From JBLMYQ01 sp050258375 (lineage in GTDB: Bacteria; Bacillota; Clostridia; Acetivibrionales; UBA4821), in NCBI GenBank assembly GCA_050258375.1, contig JBLMYQ010000024.1, forward strand, positions 1 to 64,000: 64,000 nt of DNA, in the 5' to 3' direction. Both the position numbers and the translations under genes were made by a program. Shown piece by piece: positions 34,683 through 43,516 of the stretch (within the stretch, counting starts at the first letter, position 1; each line of letters starts with the position of its first letter). Under the pieces are notes generated by a model. It saw only the letters and a program-made list of their open reading frames with translations, had not been told where the DNA came from and did not search any database.

Positions 34683-37600
34683 ATGTTTGAATCAAACAAT
34701 TTTGATAGTATACAAATAGGTTTGGCTTCTCCTGAGAAGATTAGAGAGTGGTCAAGAGGCGAGGTAAAAAAGCCGGAAACCATTAACTATAGAACTCTGA
34801 AGCCAGAAAGAGACGGACTATTCTGCGAAAGAATATTTGGGCCGCAAAAAGACTGGGAATGTCATTGCGGTAAATTTAAGAGAGTCAGATATAAGGGTAT
34901 TGTTTGTGACAGATGTGGAGTTGAAGTTACACGTTCCAAAGTTCGTAGAGAAAGAATGGGGCATATTGAGCTTGCAGCACCGGTTTCTCATATTTGGTAT
35001 TTCAAAGGAATACCAAGCAGGATGGGACTTCTTCTTGACATATCACCTCGTGCACTCGAAAAGGTTTTGTATTTTGCTTCATATATAATTATTGATCCGG
35101 GCCAGACACCGCTTTCAAAAATGCAGCTTTTATCAGAAAAAGAATACAGAGACAGCGTTGATAAATTCGGACATAGATTTAGAGCCGGAATGGGAGCAGA
35201 AGCAATAAAAGAACTGCTTTCTGAAATTGATCTTGAGACATTATCTGATGAACTCAGAGATGATCTAAAAGGGTCTACTGGACAAAAAAGAATTAGAACA
35301 ATAAAGAGACTGGAGGTTGTTGAGGCCTTCAGAATGTCAGGGAACAGACCTGAATGGATGATTCTTGATGTTGTTCCTGTCATACCGCCTGAACTGAGAC
35401 CAATGGTTCAGCTTGATGGTGGAAGATTTGCAACTTCAGATTTAAATGACTTATACAGAAGGGTTATTAACAGAAATAACAGGTTAAAAAGGCTTCTTGA
35501 CCTGGGAGCACCAGACATCATTGTAAGAAATGAAAAGAGAATGCTTCAAGAAGCTGTAGATGCACTTATAGATAATGGCAGAAGGGGAAGACCTGTTACC
35601 GGACCCGGAAACAGACCTTTGAAATCTCTTTCTGATATGCTTAAGGGTAAGCAGGGAAGATTTAGACAGAATCTTCTTGGTAAGCGTGTTGACTATTCAG
35701 GACGTTCGGTTATTGTTGTCGGACCTGAATTAAAGTTGTATCAATGCGGTCTCCCAAAAGAAATGGCATTGGAGCTGTTCAAACCATTTGTTATGAAAAA
35801 GCTTGTTAATGATGGGTTGGCTCATAATATAAAGAGTGCAAAAAGAATGGTTGAAAGAGTAAGGAATGAAGTCTGGGACGTTCTTGAAGAAGTAATCAAA
35901 GAGCATCCGGTACTTCTAAACCGTGCGCCTACGCTTCATAGACTTGGTATACAGGCTTTTGAGCCTATATTGGTTGAAGGAAGAGCATTAAAGCTTCACC
36001 CGCTTGTTTGTACTGCATACAATGCTGACTTCGACGGTGACCAGATGGCTGTTCACGTTCCTCTTTCAGCAGAGGCGCAAACAGAAGCAAGGCTGCTTAT
36101 GCTTTCAGCAAATAATCTATTAAAGCCACAAGATGGCAGACCTGTTGCTGTTCCTACTCAGGATATGGTTCTTGGAAGCTACTACCTTACAATTGAAAAA
36201 GAAGGGGCAAAAGGCGAAGGTAGTACATTTGCCAATCCTCAAGAAGCTGAAATGGCTTATGACAATGGTTACATTGAATTACATGCAAAAATAAATGTAA
36301 GAATGGAAAAAGAGATTGACGGAAAAATTCAACGGAAAATAATTAAAACTACAGTTGGTAAATTAATATTCAATGCAGCAATTCCACAGAATTTAGGTTA
36401 TGTTGACAGAAGCAGTCCGGAAAAGTTATTTGATATGGAGATAGACTTCCTGGTTGATAGAAAAGGCTTGGGCAAAATTGTAGATAAGTGTATAAGAGTT
36501 CATGGTGTAACTCAGACTGCTGTTGTTCTCGATAATATTAAAGCTCTTGGCTTCAAGTATTCTGCAAAGGGAGCAATAACCATAAGCGTATCGGATATGG
36601 TTATACCAGATGAAAAAGAGAAATTACTTAAAGAAGCTGACGAAAAGGTAGAGAAAATTGTTAAGCAATTTAAAAGAGGACTTATTTCTGATGAAGAAAG
36701 ATATAATTCAGTTATAAATACATGGGCAGATGCTGTTGAAACTGTAACAGCGACGCTCATGAAGAGTCTTGATAAGTTTAATCCTTTGTATATGATGGCG
36801 CATTCCGGTGCAAGAGGTAATATCAATCAGATAAGACAGCTTGCAGGTATGAGAGGTCTTATGGCAAATACATCAGGAAAAACTGTTGAAATACCTATAA
36901 GATCAAATCTTAGAGAAGGGCTTAGTGTCTTGGAATACTTTACTTCAACCCATGGTTCCAGAAAGGGTCTTGCCGATACTGCACTTAGAACTGCAGACTC
37001 CGGTTACCTGACAAGAAGACTTGTAGATGTAAGCCAGGATGTAATAGTCAGAGAAGTTGATTGCAGAACAAAGAGAGGCTTCGTCGTTTCTGATATAAAG
37101 GATGGAACCGATATTATTGAACCTGTAAAAGAAAGATTGTTAGGCAGATATTTAACAGAGAAAATCGTTAATCAAGAAACGGGCGAAGTAATTGCTGATA
37201 CAGATACAATGATAGATGAAGCTATTGCTGAAGAAATTGTAGCGGCAGGAAACAAAAAAGTTGCTATTAGATCAATTCTTACATGTCAGGCTGAATATGG
37301 AGTATGCTCAAAGTGCTATGGTGCAAACTTGGCAACAGGCGAATTGGTTAATGTTGGTGAAGCGGTTGGAATTATTGCGGCACAGTCGATAGGAGAACCT
37401 GGTACGCAGCTTACAATGAGAACCTTCCATACCGGTGGTGTAGCTGGAGAAGACATAACACATGGTCTGCCTAGAGTTGAGGAGCTTTTTGAAGCTCGTA
37501 AACCAAAGGGACTTGCAATAATAACAGAAATAAATGGGACAGTTAAAATAAGTGAAACAAAGAAAAAAAGAGAAATTATTGTAACATCTGAGGATGGAGA

Positions 37601-38180
37601 TTCAAGAACCTATCTTATTCCTTACGGTTCTCGAATTAAGGTTGTAGATGGAGATGTGATTGAAGCAGGAGATGAAATTACAGAAGGTTCAGTAAATCCT
37701 CATGATATACTTAAGATTAAGAATGTTAAGGGTGTGCAATCATATCTGATTCAAGAGGTACAGAAGGTTTATAGAATGCAGGGTGTTGATATTAATGATA
37801 AGCATATTGAAGTTATCGTCAGACAGATGCTTAGGAAGGTCAAAGTTGAAGAGCCTGGAGATACAAATCTTTTGCCTGGTGCGATTGTAGATATGTTTGA
37901 TTTTGAAGAAGAAAATGCAAGGGTAACAGTTGAAGGCAGAGAGCAGGCAGAAGGGAAAAGAGCTCTTCTTGGAATAACTAAAGCATCACTTGCTACGGAT
38001 TCGTTCTTGTCAGCTGCATCCTTCCAAGAAACTACTAGGGTTCTGACAGAAGCTGCTATAAAAGGTAAGATAGATCCATTGATAGGGTTGAAGGAAAACG
38101 TTATTATAGGAAAGCTGATTCCTGCAGGAACTGGAATGAGTAGATATAAGGATATTAGTGTAAGTACAATTACGGAATAA
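34683..38180 (+). CDS. rpoC: RNA polymerase beta' subunit
   Basis: A 1165-residue subunit with the zinc-ribbon CHCGKFKRVRYKGIVCDRCG, the catalytic magnesium site NADFDGDQMAVH, and the second zinc site built from CQAEYGVCSKCYGANL. Length is normal for clostridia. It ends at a strong terminator, which splits it from the str genes. Confidence 0.98.
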   Translation: MFESNNFDSIQIGLASPEKIREWSRGEVKKPETINYRTLKPERDGLFCERIFGPQKDWECHCGKFKRVRYKGIVCDRCGVEVTRSKVRRERMGHIELAAPVSHIWYFKGIPSRMGLLLDISPRALEKVLYFASYIIIDPGQTPLSKMQLLSEKEYRDSVDKFGHRFRAGMGAEAIKELLSEIDLETLSDELRDDLKGSTGQKRIRTIKRLEVVEAFRMSGNRPEWMILDVVPVIPPELRPMVQLDGGRFATSDLNDLYRRVINRNNRLKRLLDLGAPDIIVRNEKRMLQEAVDALIDNGRRGRPVTGPGNRPLKSLSDMLKGKQGRFRQNLLGKRVDYSGRSVIVVGPELKLYQCGLPKEMALELFKPFVMKKLVNDGLAHNIKSAKRMVERVRNEVWDVLEEVIKEHPVLLNRAPTLHRLGIQAFEPILVEGRALKLHPLVCTAYNADFDGDQMAVHVPLSAEAQTEARLLMLSANNLLKPQDGRPVAVPTQDMVLGSYYLTIEKEGAKGEGSTFANPQEAEMAYDNGYIELHAKINVRMEKEIDGKIQRKIIKTTVGKLIFNAAIPQNLGYVDRSSPEKLFDMEIDFLVDRKGLGKIVDKCIRVHGVTQTAVVLDNIKALGFKYSAKGAITISVSDMVIPDEKEKLLKEADEKVEKIVKQFKRGLISDEERYNSVINTWADAVETVTATLMKSLDKFNPLYMMAHSGARGNINQIRQLAGMRGLMANTSGKTVEIPIRSNLREGLSVLEYFTSTHGSRKGLADTALRTADSGYLTRRLVDVSQDVIVREVDCRTKRGFVVSDIKDGTDIIEPVKERLLGRYLTEKIVNQETGEVIADTDTMIDEAIAEEIVAAGNKKVAIRSILTCQAEYGVCSKCYGANLATGELVNVGEAVGIIAAQSIGEPGTQLTMRTFHTGGVAGEDITHGLPRVEELFEARKPKGLAIITEINGTVKISETKKKREIIVTSEDGDSRTYLIPYGSRIKVVDGDVIEAGDEITEGSVNPHDILKIKNVKGVQSYLIQEVQKVYRMQGVDINDKHIEVIVRQMLRKVKVEEPGDTNLLPGAIVDMFDFEEENARVTVEGREQAEGKRALLGITKASLATDSFLSAASFQETTRVLTEAAIKGKIDPLIGLKENVIIGKLIPAGTGMSRYKDISVSTITE

Positions 38181-38188
38181 CTTATATC

Positions 38189-38219
38189 AAACCCCCTCTT
38201 TCTAAAAGAGGGGGTTTTT
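38189..38219 (+). terminator. Terminator after rpoC
   Basis: AAACCCCCTCTTT (38189-38201), a 3-nt loop, AAAGAGGGGGTTT and two more T. The stem resembles the inner hairpins of repeat family A but has no terminal inverted repeats. Confidence 0.92.
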
Positions 38220-38246
38220 GTATATAATAGCAAGAAGGTGAAGCTT

Positions 38247-39527
38247 ATGAACTATTTATCTCAAATAGCAAAAATGATTGATGAACAAAAGAGAAAGATA
38301 ATTCAAAATGGGGGAAATATTTATCTTGTTGGAGGCTCTGTTCGCGACATTATAATGGAGAATATGGGAATTCTTCCGAAAGGAATTAAGCCCAAGGATT
38401 TTGATTTTTGCGTTACCGGGCTCTCACAGCTTGAGTTTGAAAGCATTTTTCCTGCTGCGAGAATACAGGGGAAGGACTTTCCTGTATATGTACTTGAAGA
38501 GCTTCCGGGATGCGAGATTTCTCTTGCTCGTAAGGAAAGAAAGGTAGCAAAGGGATATCGGGGCTTTAAAATCATAACTTCTCCGGATGTAACAATTGAA
38601 CAGGATTTGATCCGGCGTGATTTTACTATAAATAGTATTGCCTATGATTTTTATGGTAATAAAATTATTGACCTATTTAATGGAAATGAGGATATTAAAA
38701 ACAGAATATTAAGAGCTGCGTCTCCTGCGTTTGGAGAAGATCCGCTCAGGGTTTACAGAGCAGCTCAGATGGCGGCAAGATTCGGATTTGATGTAGAACC
38801 AAAAACGATTAGAATGATGAATGAGCTTAAAGATGAATTGTATACTATTTCGCCGGAGAGAATTTTTGAGGAATTGAGGAAAGCAATTAGAACGAAGCAG
38901 CCATCAAGATTTTTCAAGGTATTAAATCAGGCAGGGGTTTTAACTGTCCATTTTCCCGAAATTGCAAAGCTTGTAGGCGTGGAGCAGCCGGTACAGTATC
39001 ATCCTGAAGGAGATGCATTCAATCATACAATGATAGTTTTTGATAAAGTTGCAGAGAAAACTCAAAGAGAAGAAGTAATTTTTGCAGGACTGGTTCATGA
39101 TGTTGGTAAGGGGGTGACTTCTCCTTCATTGTGGCCTAGGCATATAGGGCACGAAAAAGCCGGGGCCGCTTTGATAGCGGAAATGGGAAGAAGGCTCAAG
39201 CTTCCAAAGACATGGGGAAAAGCAGGAAAGGTTTCTGCTGGAGAACATATGAAGGCAAGCAGATTTGAAGAAATGAGACCTGCAAAAAAAGTGGAGTTTA
39301 TTGAGAAGATTTCTCGTTCGGTACTGGGATTGGAAGGTCTGGAAATTATTACGAATGCAGACGGAAATAATATCAGGTTTGCTGAATTAGGAAGGAAAAT
39401 GCTCGAAGAAGTAAATGGCAGAATATTAGGATTGAAGGAAGGGAAGGAAGCTTGTGCAAAAATCCATGAGGCAAGAGTAAAATGGATAAAAAATTTAACG
39501 GAAAATTTAACAAGCTCTGGTTCTTGA
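38247..39527 (+). CDS. cca: CCA-adding tRNA nucleotidyltransferase with HD domain
   Basis: The start is the ATG 5 nt after GAAGGTGA; an in-frame GTG 9 nt earlier overlaps the ribosome site. The 426-residue protein carries the class II head (LVGGSVRD, KDFDFCVTG, RRDFTINSIAYD) and a C-terminal HD phosphohydrolase domain (FNHTMIVFD, LVHDVGKG). The segment GKDFPVYVL...ISLARKERK resembles E. coli Cca more than the Bacillus type. It adds or repairs the 3' CCA of tRNAs. The gene sits between rpoC and the L7Ae-like gene, which are adjacent in most Firmicutes. Confidence 0.9.
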   Translation: MNYLSQIAKMIDEQKRKIIQNGGNIYLVGGSVRDIIMENMGILPKGIKPKDFDFCVTGLSQLEFESIFPAARIQGKDFPVYVLEELPGCEISLARKERKVAKGYRGFKIITSPDVTIEQDLIRRDFTINSIAYDFYGNKIIDLFNGNEDIKNRILRAASPAFGEDPLRVYRAAQMAARFGFDVEPKTIRMMNELKDELYTISPERIFEELRKAIRTKQPSRFFKVLNQAGVLTVHFPEIAKLVGVEQPVQYHPEGDAFNHTMIVFDKVAEKTQREEVIFAGLVHDVGKGVTSPSLWPRHIGHEKAGAALIAEMGRRLKLPKTWGKAGKVSAGEHMKASRFEEMRPAKKVEFIEKISRSVLGLEGLEIITNADGNNIRFAELGRKMLEEVNGRILGLKEGKEACAKIHEARVKWIKNLTENLTSSGS

Positions 39528-39552
39528 CATAAATTTAATCTGATGGTAAAAT
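39524..39552 (+). promoter_or_regulatory. Strong promoter of the str operon
   Basis: TTGACA (39524-39529), 17-bp spacer, TAAAAT (39547-39552). The -35 box overlaps the TGA stop of cca. It drives the L7Ae-like gene, rpsL, rpsG, fusA and tuf. Confidence 0.85.
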
Positions 39553-39652
39553 ATAGACTGTTCTTTCTATGGGGAGAATATTTTTAGCGTTTTTTAGGAA
39601 TTAATAAATCATTAGGAATAGGTTCCAGAATGCATAGGAAAGGAAGCTGGCA

Positions 39653-39895
39653 ATGCTTGAGGAACTAAAAAAAGCGAATAAAAAAATTGGAATTAAAGAA
39701 TGCAAGAAGGCTATTGAGAATGATAAGGCTTTAACAGCTTTTGTTGCACAGGATGCCGAAGAAAGAGTCATAAAGCCATTTGTTGAGCTATGCAGCCAAA
39801 AGGCTATTGATATAACTTACGTTGATACAATGAGCAATCTTGGAAAGGCTTGCGGAATAGATGTAGGTGCTGCAACAGTGGTAATGCTTAAATAG
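39653..39895 (+). CDS. L7Ae-family ribosome-associated K-turn binding protein
   Basis: An 80-residue L7Ae/L30e/S12e-like protein (YbxF type): KANKKIGIKECKKAIEND, then AFVAQDAEERVIKPF and LGKACGIDVGAATVVML. Bacterial members bind kink-turn RNA. It leads the str operon in Firmicutes, as here. Start ATG preceded by AAGGAAG. Confidence 0.93.
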   Translation: MLEELKKANKKIGIKECKKAIENDKALTAFVAQDAEERVIKPFVELCSQKAIDITYVDTMSNLGKACGIDVGAATVVMLK

Positions 39896-39932
39896 TGTAG
39901 TGTAAAGTGTAAAATGTAAAGTGTAAAGTTAA
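39894..39932 (+). repeat. AGTGTAAAG repeat, family B copy 1
   Basis: Starts at the TAG stop of the L7Ae-like gene and reads as variants of AGTGTAAAGTGTAAAATG. Related copies follow rpsL, rpsG and the first radical SAM gene at 51.7 kb. Confidence 0.75.
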
Positions 39933-39966
39933 GAGAAAAAAAGAAGTAATCATATAGATAAAAAAG

Positions 39967-40018
39967 AAAACGTCAGAAGCAAGTAGCACAACAACGTGAT
40001 ACGAAGCTTATCACGTTT
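39967..40018 (+). ncRNA. Putative structured leader element upstream of rpsL (shared with ridA)
   Basis: GAAAACGT (39966-39973) pairs with ACGTTTTC (40013-40020). An alternative stem AACGTGATA (39993-40001) with TATCACGTT (40009-40017) uses some of the same bases, so the two compete. The left arm CGTCAGAAGCAAGTAGC matches the ridA leader. It sits 35 nt before rpsL. Confidence 0.5.
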
Positions 40019-40054
40019 TCGATATTCAACTGTTGGAAGGAGGTGAAAAAAAGA

Positions 40055-40468
40055 GTGCCAACGTTTAATCAGCTAACAAGGCAAGGTAGGGAAGTTATTA
40101 AGAAAAAATCAACCGCGCCAGCACTTTTGAAAGGATTTAATTCTCTCAAAAAGAAGCCGATTGATATCAACAGTCCTCAAAAAAGAGGAGTATGTACTGT
40201 TGTTAAGACAACAACACCTAAAAAGCCTAACTCAGCATTGAGAAAGGTTGCAAGGGTAAGACTTACAAATCAAGTTGAAGTAACAGCATATATTCCAGGA
40301 ATCGGACATAACTTGCAAGAGCATAGTGTTGTTTTGATAAGAGGAGGAAGGGTTAAAGACCTACCTGGAGTAAGGTACCACATAATCAGGGGAACATTGG
40401 ATGCTGCTGGTGTTGCCAAAAGAATGCAGGCGAGATCAAAATATGGAGCAAAAAGACCCAAGAAATAA
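40055..40468 (+). CDS. rpsL: Ribosomal protein uS12
   Basis: The start is GTG at 40055 (PTFNQLTRQGR), 8-9 nt after GGAGG; an in-frame GTG at 40043 lies within the ribosome site. 137 residues. The decoding-centre loops TTTPKKPNSALRKVARVRL and GGRVKDLPGVRYH are the streptomycin-sensitive form. Confidence 0.97.
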   Translation: MPTFNQLTRQGREVIKKKSTAPALLKGFNSLKKKPIDINSPQKRGVCTVVKTTTPKKPNSALRKVARVRLTNQVEVTAYIPGIGHNLQEHSVVLIRGGRVKDLPGVRYHIIRGTLDAAGVAKRMQARSKYGAKRPKK

Positions 40469-40472
40469 TTCA

Positions 40473-40557
40473 TAGTGTAAAGTTGATAGTGTAAAGTGTA
40501 AAGTTAAAAATCAAAAGATTTAAAAACTTTGAACTTTAAATTTTAAACTTTAAACTG
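40473..40557. repeat. AGTGTAAAG repeat, family B copy 2, with inverted half
   Basis: TAGTGTAAAG and AGTGTAAAGTGTAAAG are followed by a centre (AAAATCAAAAGATTTAAAA) and by TTTAAACTTTAAACT, an inverted version of the left half. This copy looks like a complete palindromic element; the others look like half-elements. Confidence 0.75.
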
Positions 40558-40661
40558 ATTTATTAAGTGCGGTTTAACATAGATTTGTTAATTACCAGCA
40601 CTAACGGGACTTATTCTCGAGTACCTGTGAATTTATAACTTTTATAAAGGAGGGAAGAAAA

Positions 40662-41132
40662 GTGCCAAGAAGAGGACATATTACAAAAAGAGATGTATTG
40701 GCTGATCCAATATACAATGATAAGACTTTAACAAAGCTTATCAATAAAATAATGCTAAGTGGCAAAAAGGGTGTTGCACAAAGAATATGCTATGATGCAT
40801 TTGACATTATAAAGGAAAAGACAGGCAAAGACCCGCTAGAGGTTTTTGAACAAGCAATGAACAACGTTATGCCTGTACTTGAAGTAAAGGCTAGAAGAGT
40901 TGGTGGAGCAACATATCAGGTTCCAATGGAAGTAAGACCAGATAGAAGACAATCATTGGGATTAAGATGGCTTGTTGATTATTCAAGAAAAAGAGGCGAG
41001 AGGACAATGAAAGAAAGACTCGCCGGAGAAATTCTTGATGCTTCAAATGGACTTGGTGGTTCATTTAAGAAAAAAGAAGATACTCACAAGATGGCAGAGG
41101 CAAACAAGGCGTTTGCACACTATAGATGGTAG
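40662..41132 (+). CDS. rpsG: Ribosomal protein uS7
   Basis: A 156-residue 30S assembly protein (PRRGHITKRDVLADPIYNDK; ARRVGGATYQVPMEVRPDRR). GTG start after AGGAGGG. Second ribosomal gene of the str operon. Confidence 0.97.
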   Translation: MPRRGHITKRDVLADPIYNDKTLTKLINKIMLSGKKGVAQRICYDAFDIIKEKTGKDPLEVFEQAMNNVMPVLEVKARRVGGATYQVPMEVRPDRRQSLGLRWLVDYSRKRGERTMKERLAGEILDASNGLGGSFKKKEDTHKMAEANKAFAHYRW

Positions 41133-41138
41133 GCGAGA

Positions 41139-41171
41139 TAGTATAAAGTTGACAGTGTAAAATGCAAAGTT
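41139..41171 (+). repeat. AGTGTAAAG repeat, family B copy 3
   Basis: AGTATAAAGTTGACAGTGTA and AAATGCAAAG, 7 nt after the rpsG stop. Diverged copy. Confidence 0.65.
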
Positions 41172-41260
41172 ACGCTGTCACTTCTAAAGAAAAATTACTG
41201 GAATAAAGCATATAACTTTAGTTATAAAGACAGCTTTAGGGGAATGAAAGGAGGAGAGTT

Positions 41261-43342
41261 GTGCCTAGACAATTCTCATTAGAAAAAACAAGAAATATAG
41301 GAATAATGGCACATATAGATGCCGGTAAAACAACCACAACAGAAAGAATTCTGTTCTATACTGGTAAGGTTCATAAGCTGGGAGAAGTTCATGAAGGTGC
41401 TGCAACTATGGACTGGATGGAACAAGAGCAGGAAAGAGGTATTACAATTACTTCTGCTGCTACTACCGCTGAATGGAAAAACCATAGAATAAACATTATC
41501 GATACACCAGGACACGTGGATTTCACTGTTGAGGTAGAACGCTCATTAAGAGTACTTGATGGAGCTGTTACTGTTTTTTGTGCAAAGGGCGGCGTTGAGC
41601 CGCAATCAGAAACAGTATGGAGACAGGCTGATAATTATAGTGTTCCTAGGATGGCATATGTAAATAAGATGGATATTATGGGAGCTGATTTCTTCAACGT
41701 TGTACAAATGATGAAGGATAGGCTTAAGGCTAATCCTATACCTATACAGTTACCTATTGGCAAGGAAGACCACTTCCAGGGTATAATTGACCTTGTAACC
41801 ATGAAAGCTCACTATTATCTTGATGACCTTGGCAAGAATGTTGAAGAAAGACCTATTCCGGATGACATGAAAGAGCTTGCTGAGGAATACAGGATTATTC
41901 TTGTTGAAGCAATTGCAGACCAGGATGAAGAGCTGATGATGAAATATCTTGAAGGTGAAGAAATTTCTGAAGGCGAAATCAGAAATGCAATAAGAAAAGC
42001 TACAACAAGTATAAAGATTATACCTGTAACATGTGGTTCATCATATAGAAACAAAGGTTTTCAGCCTCTTTTGGATGCTGTTGTGGATTATATGCCTTCG
42101 CCGCTTGATATACCGCCTGTAAGTGGTGTTTCAGCAGACAGCGAAGAAGTTATAGAAAGAAAAGCAGATGATAATGAACCTTTATCAGCTTTGGCATTTA
42201 AAATAATGACTGATCCATTTGTTGGTAAGCTTTGCTTCTTTAGGGTATACTCCGGAACTCTTACGTCTGGTTCAACAGTTATTAATACAACTAAAGGCAA
42301 AAAGGAAAGAATTGGCAGATTGCTTCAAATGCATGCAAATCACAGGGAAGAAATTGAAATGGTTTATTCGGGTGATATTGCAGCTGCAGTTGGATTGAAG
42401 GATACTACAACAGGGGATACCCTTTGTATGCCTGACAATCAGGTTATTCTGGAATCAATGGAATTTCCTGAACCGGTTATATCAGTTGCAATTGAGCCTA
42501 AGAACAAAGCAGGACAGGAAAAAATGGGTATAGCTCTTCAAAAGCTTGCAGAAGAGGATCCTACATTTAAGACATTTACAGACCCGGAAACAGGTCAAAC
42601 CATAATAAAAGGTATGGGAGAACTTCATCTTGAGATTATAGTTGACAGAATGATGAGAGAGTTCAAGGTTGAAGCAAATGTAGGAAAACCACAGGTTGCT
42701 TATAAGGAAACAATCAAGAAAAAGGTTAAACAGGAAGGGAAATTTGTACGTCAGTCTGGTGGACGTGGTCAGTTTGGTCATGTTTGGATTGAGATTGAGC
42801 CTCAAGAACCAGGAGCTGGTTATGAATTTGTAAATAAGATTGTCGGTGGAGTTATTCCAAAGGAATATATTCCTGCAGTTGACGAAGGTATTAGAGATGC
42901 TATGAACAGCGGCGTTTTGGGTGGCTATCAGGTTATTGATTTGAAGGTAGCATTGGTTGATGGCTCATTCCATGAGGTTGACTCTTCAGAAATGGCATTC
43001 AAAATAGCTGGCTCAATGGCATTTAAGGATGCTTGCAGGAAAGCTGATCCGGCACTTCTTGAACCTATAATGAGAGTTGATGTTGTTGTTCCTGAAGAGT
43101 ATATGGGAGATGTAATTGGTGATATGAACTCACGCAGAGGCCGTATTGAAGGTATGGAAGCCAGGGCTGGAGCACAAGTTGTAAGAGGCTTTGTTCCACT
43201 ATCTGAAATGTTTGGATACGCAACAGACCTTCGTTCAAAGACTCAGGGAAGAGGAATATACACCATGCAGTTTGACCATTATGAAGATGTTCCAAAATCT
43301 ATTAGAGAGAGCATTGTAACAGCTTCTTCAAAGGAAGTATAA
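41261..43342 (+). CDS. fusA: Elongation factor G
   Basis: A 693-residue translocation GTPase. G motifs AHIDAGKTTT, DTPGHVDF and NKMD are present, along with the domain IV region RQSGGRGQFGHVWIE. GTG start after AGGAGG. Standard place between rpsG and tuf. Confidence 0.98.
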   Translation: MPRQFSLEKTRNIGIMAHIDAGKTTTTERILFYTGKVHKLGEVHEGAATMDWMEQEQERGITITSAATTAEWKNHRINIIDTPGHVDFTVEVERSLRVLDGAVTVFCAKGGVEPQSETVWRQADNYSVPRMAYVNKMDIMGADFFNVVQMMKDRLKANPIPIQLPIGKEDHFQGIIDLVTMKAHYYLDDLGKNVEERPIPDDMKELAEEYRIILVEAIADQDEELMMKYLEGEEISEGEIRNAIRKATTSIKIIPVTCGSSYRNKGFQPLLDAVVDYMPSPLDIPPVSGVSADSEEVIERKADDNEPLSALAFKIMTDPFVGKLCFFRVYSGTLTSGSTVINTTKGKKERIGRLLQMHANHREEIEMVYSGDIAAAVGLKDTTTGDTLCMPDNQVILESMEFPEPVISVAIEPKNKAGQEKMGIALQKLAEEDPTFKTFTDPETGQTIIKGMGELHLEIIVDRMMREFKVEANVGKPQVAYKETIKKKVKQEGKFVRQSGGRGQFGHVWIEIEPQEPGAGYEFVNKIVGGVIPKEYIPAVDEGIRDAMNSGVLGGYQVIDLKVALVDGSFHEVDSSEMAFKIAGSMAFKDACRKADPALLEPIMRVDVVVPEEYMGDVIGDMNSRRGRIEGMEARAGAQVVRGFVPLSEMFGYATDLRSKTQGRGIYTMQFDHYEDVPKSIRESIVTASSKEV

Positions 43343-43467
43343 GAAAAGCTATTGCATTTACAGCAAACACAGTATAAAATTATTCTGCAATAAAAAACAG
43401 GTAATATATGTATGTAAAGGCAAAGACCTTAAACATTAGCCTAATAAAAACAGGCACAAAAATAAAT

Positions 43468-43491
43468 GAAAACGCAAAATAAGACGTTTTC
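43468..43491 (+). promoter_or_regulatory. Small hairpin in the fusA-tuf gap
   Basis: GAAAACG (43468-43474) pairs with CGTTTTC (43485-43491) over a 10-nt loop, 25 nt before tuf. The stem matches the closing stem of the rpsL leader, but the GAAGCAA block is absent, so kinship is uncertain. Confidence 0.4.
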
Positions 43492-43516
43492 GTAATAATG
43501 AGGAGGAATTTAAGAA

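Noticed and set aside
39894..41171. Regularly spaced repeats that might be a CRISPR array
   Set aside because: The spacers are whole ribosomal protein genes and the repeats vary in length. There are no cas genes.
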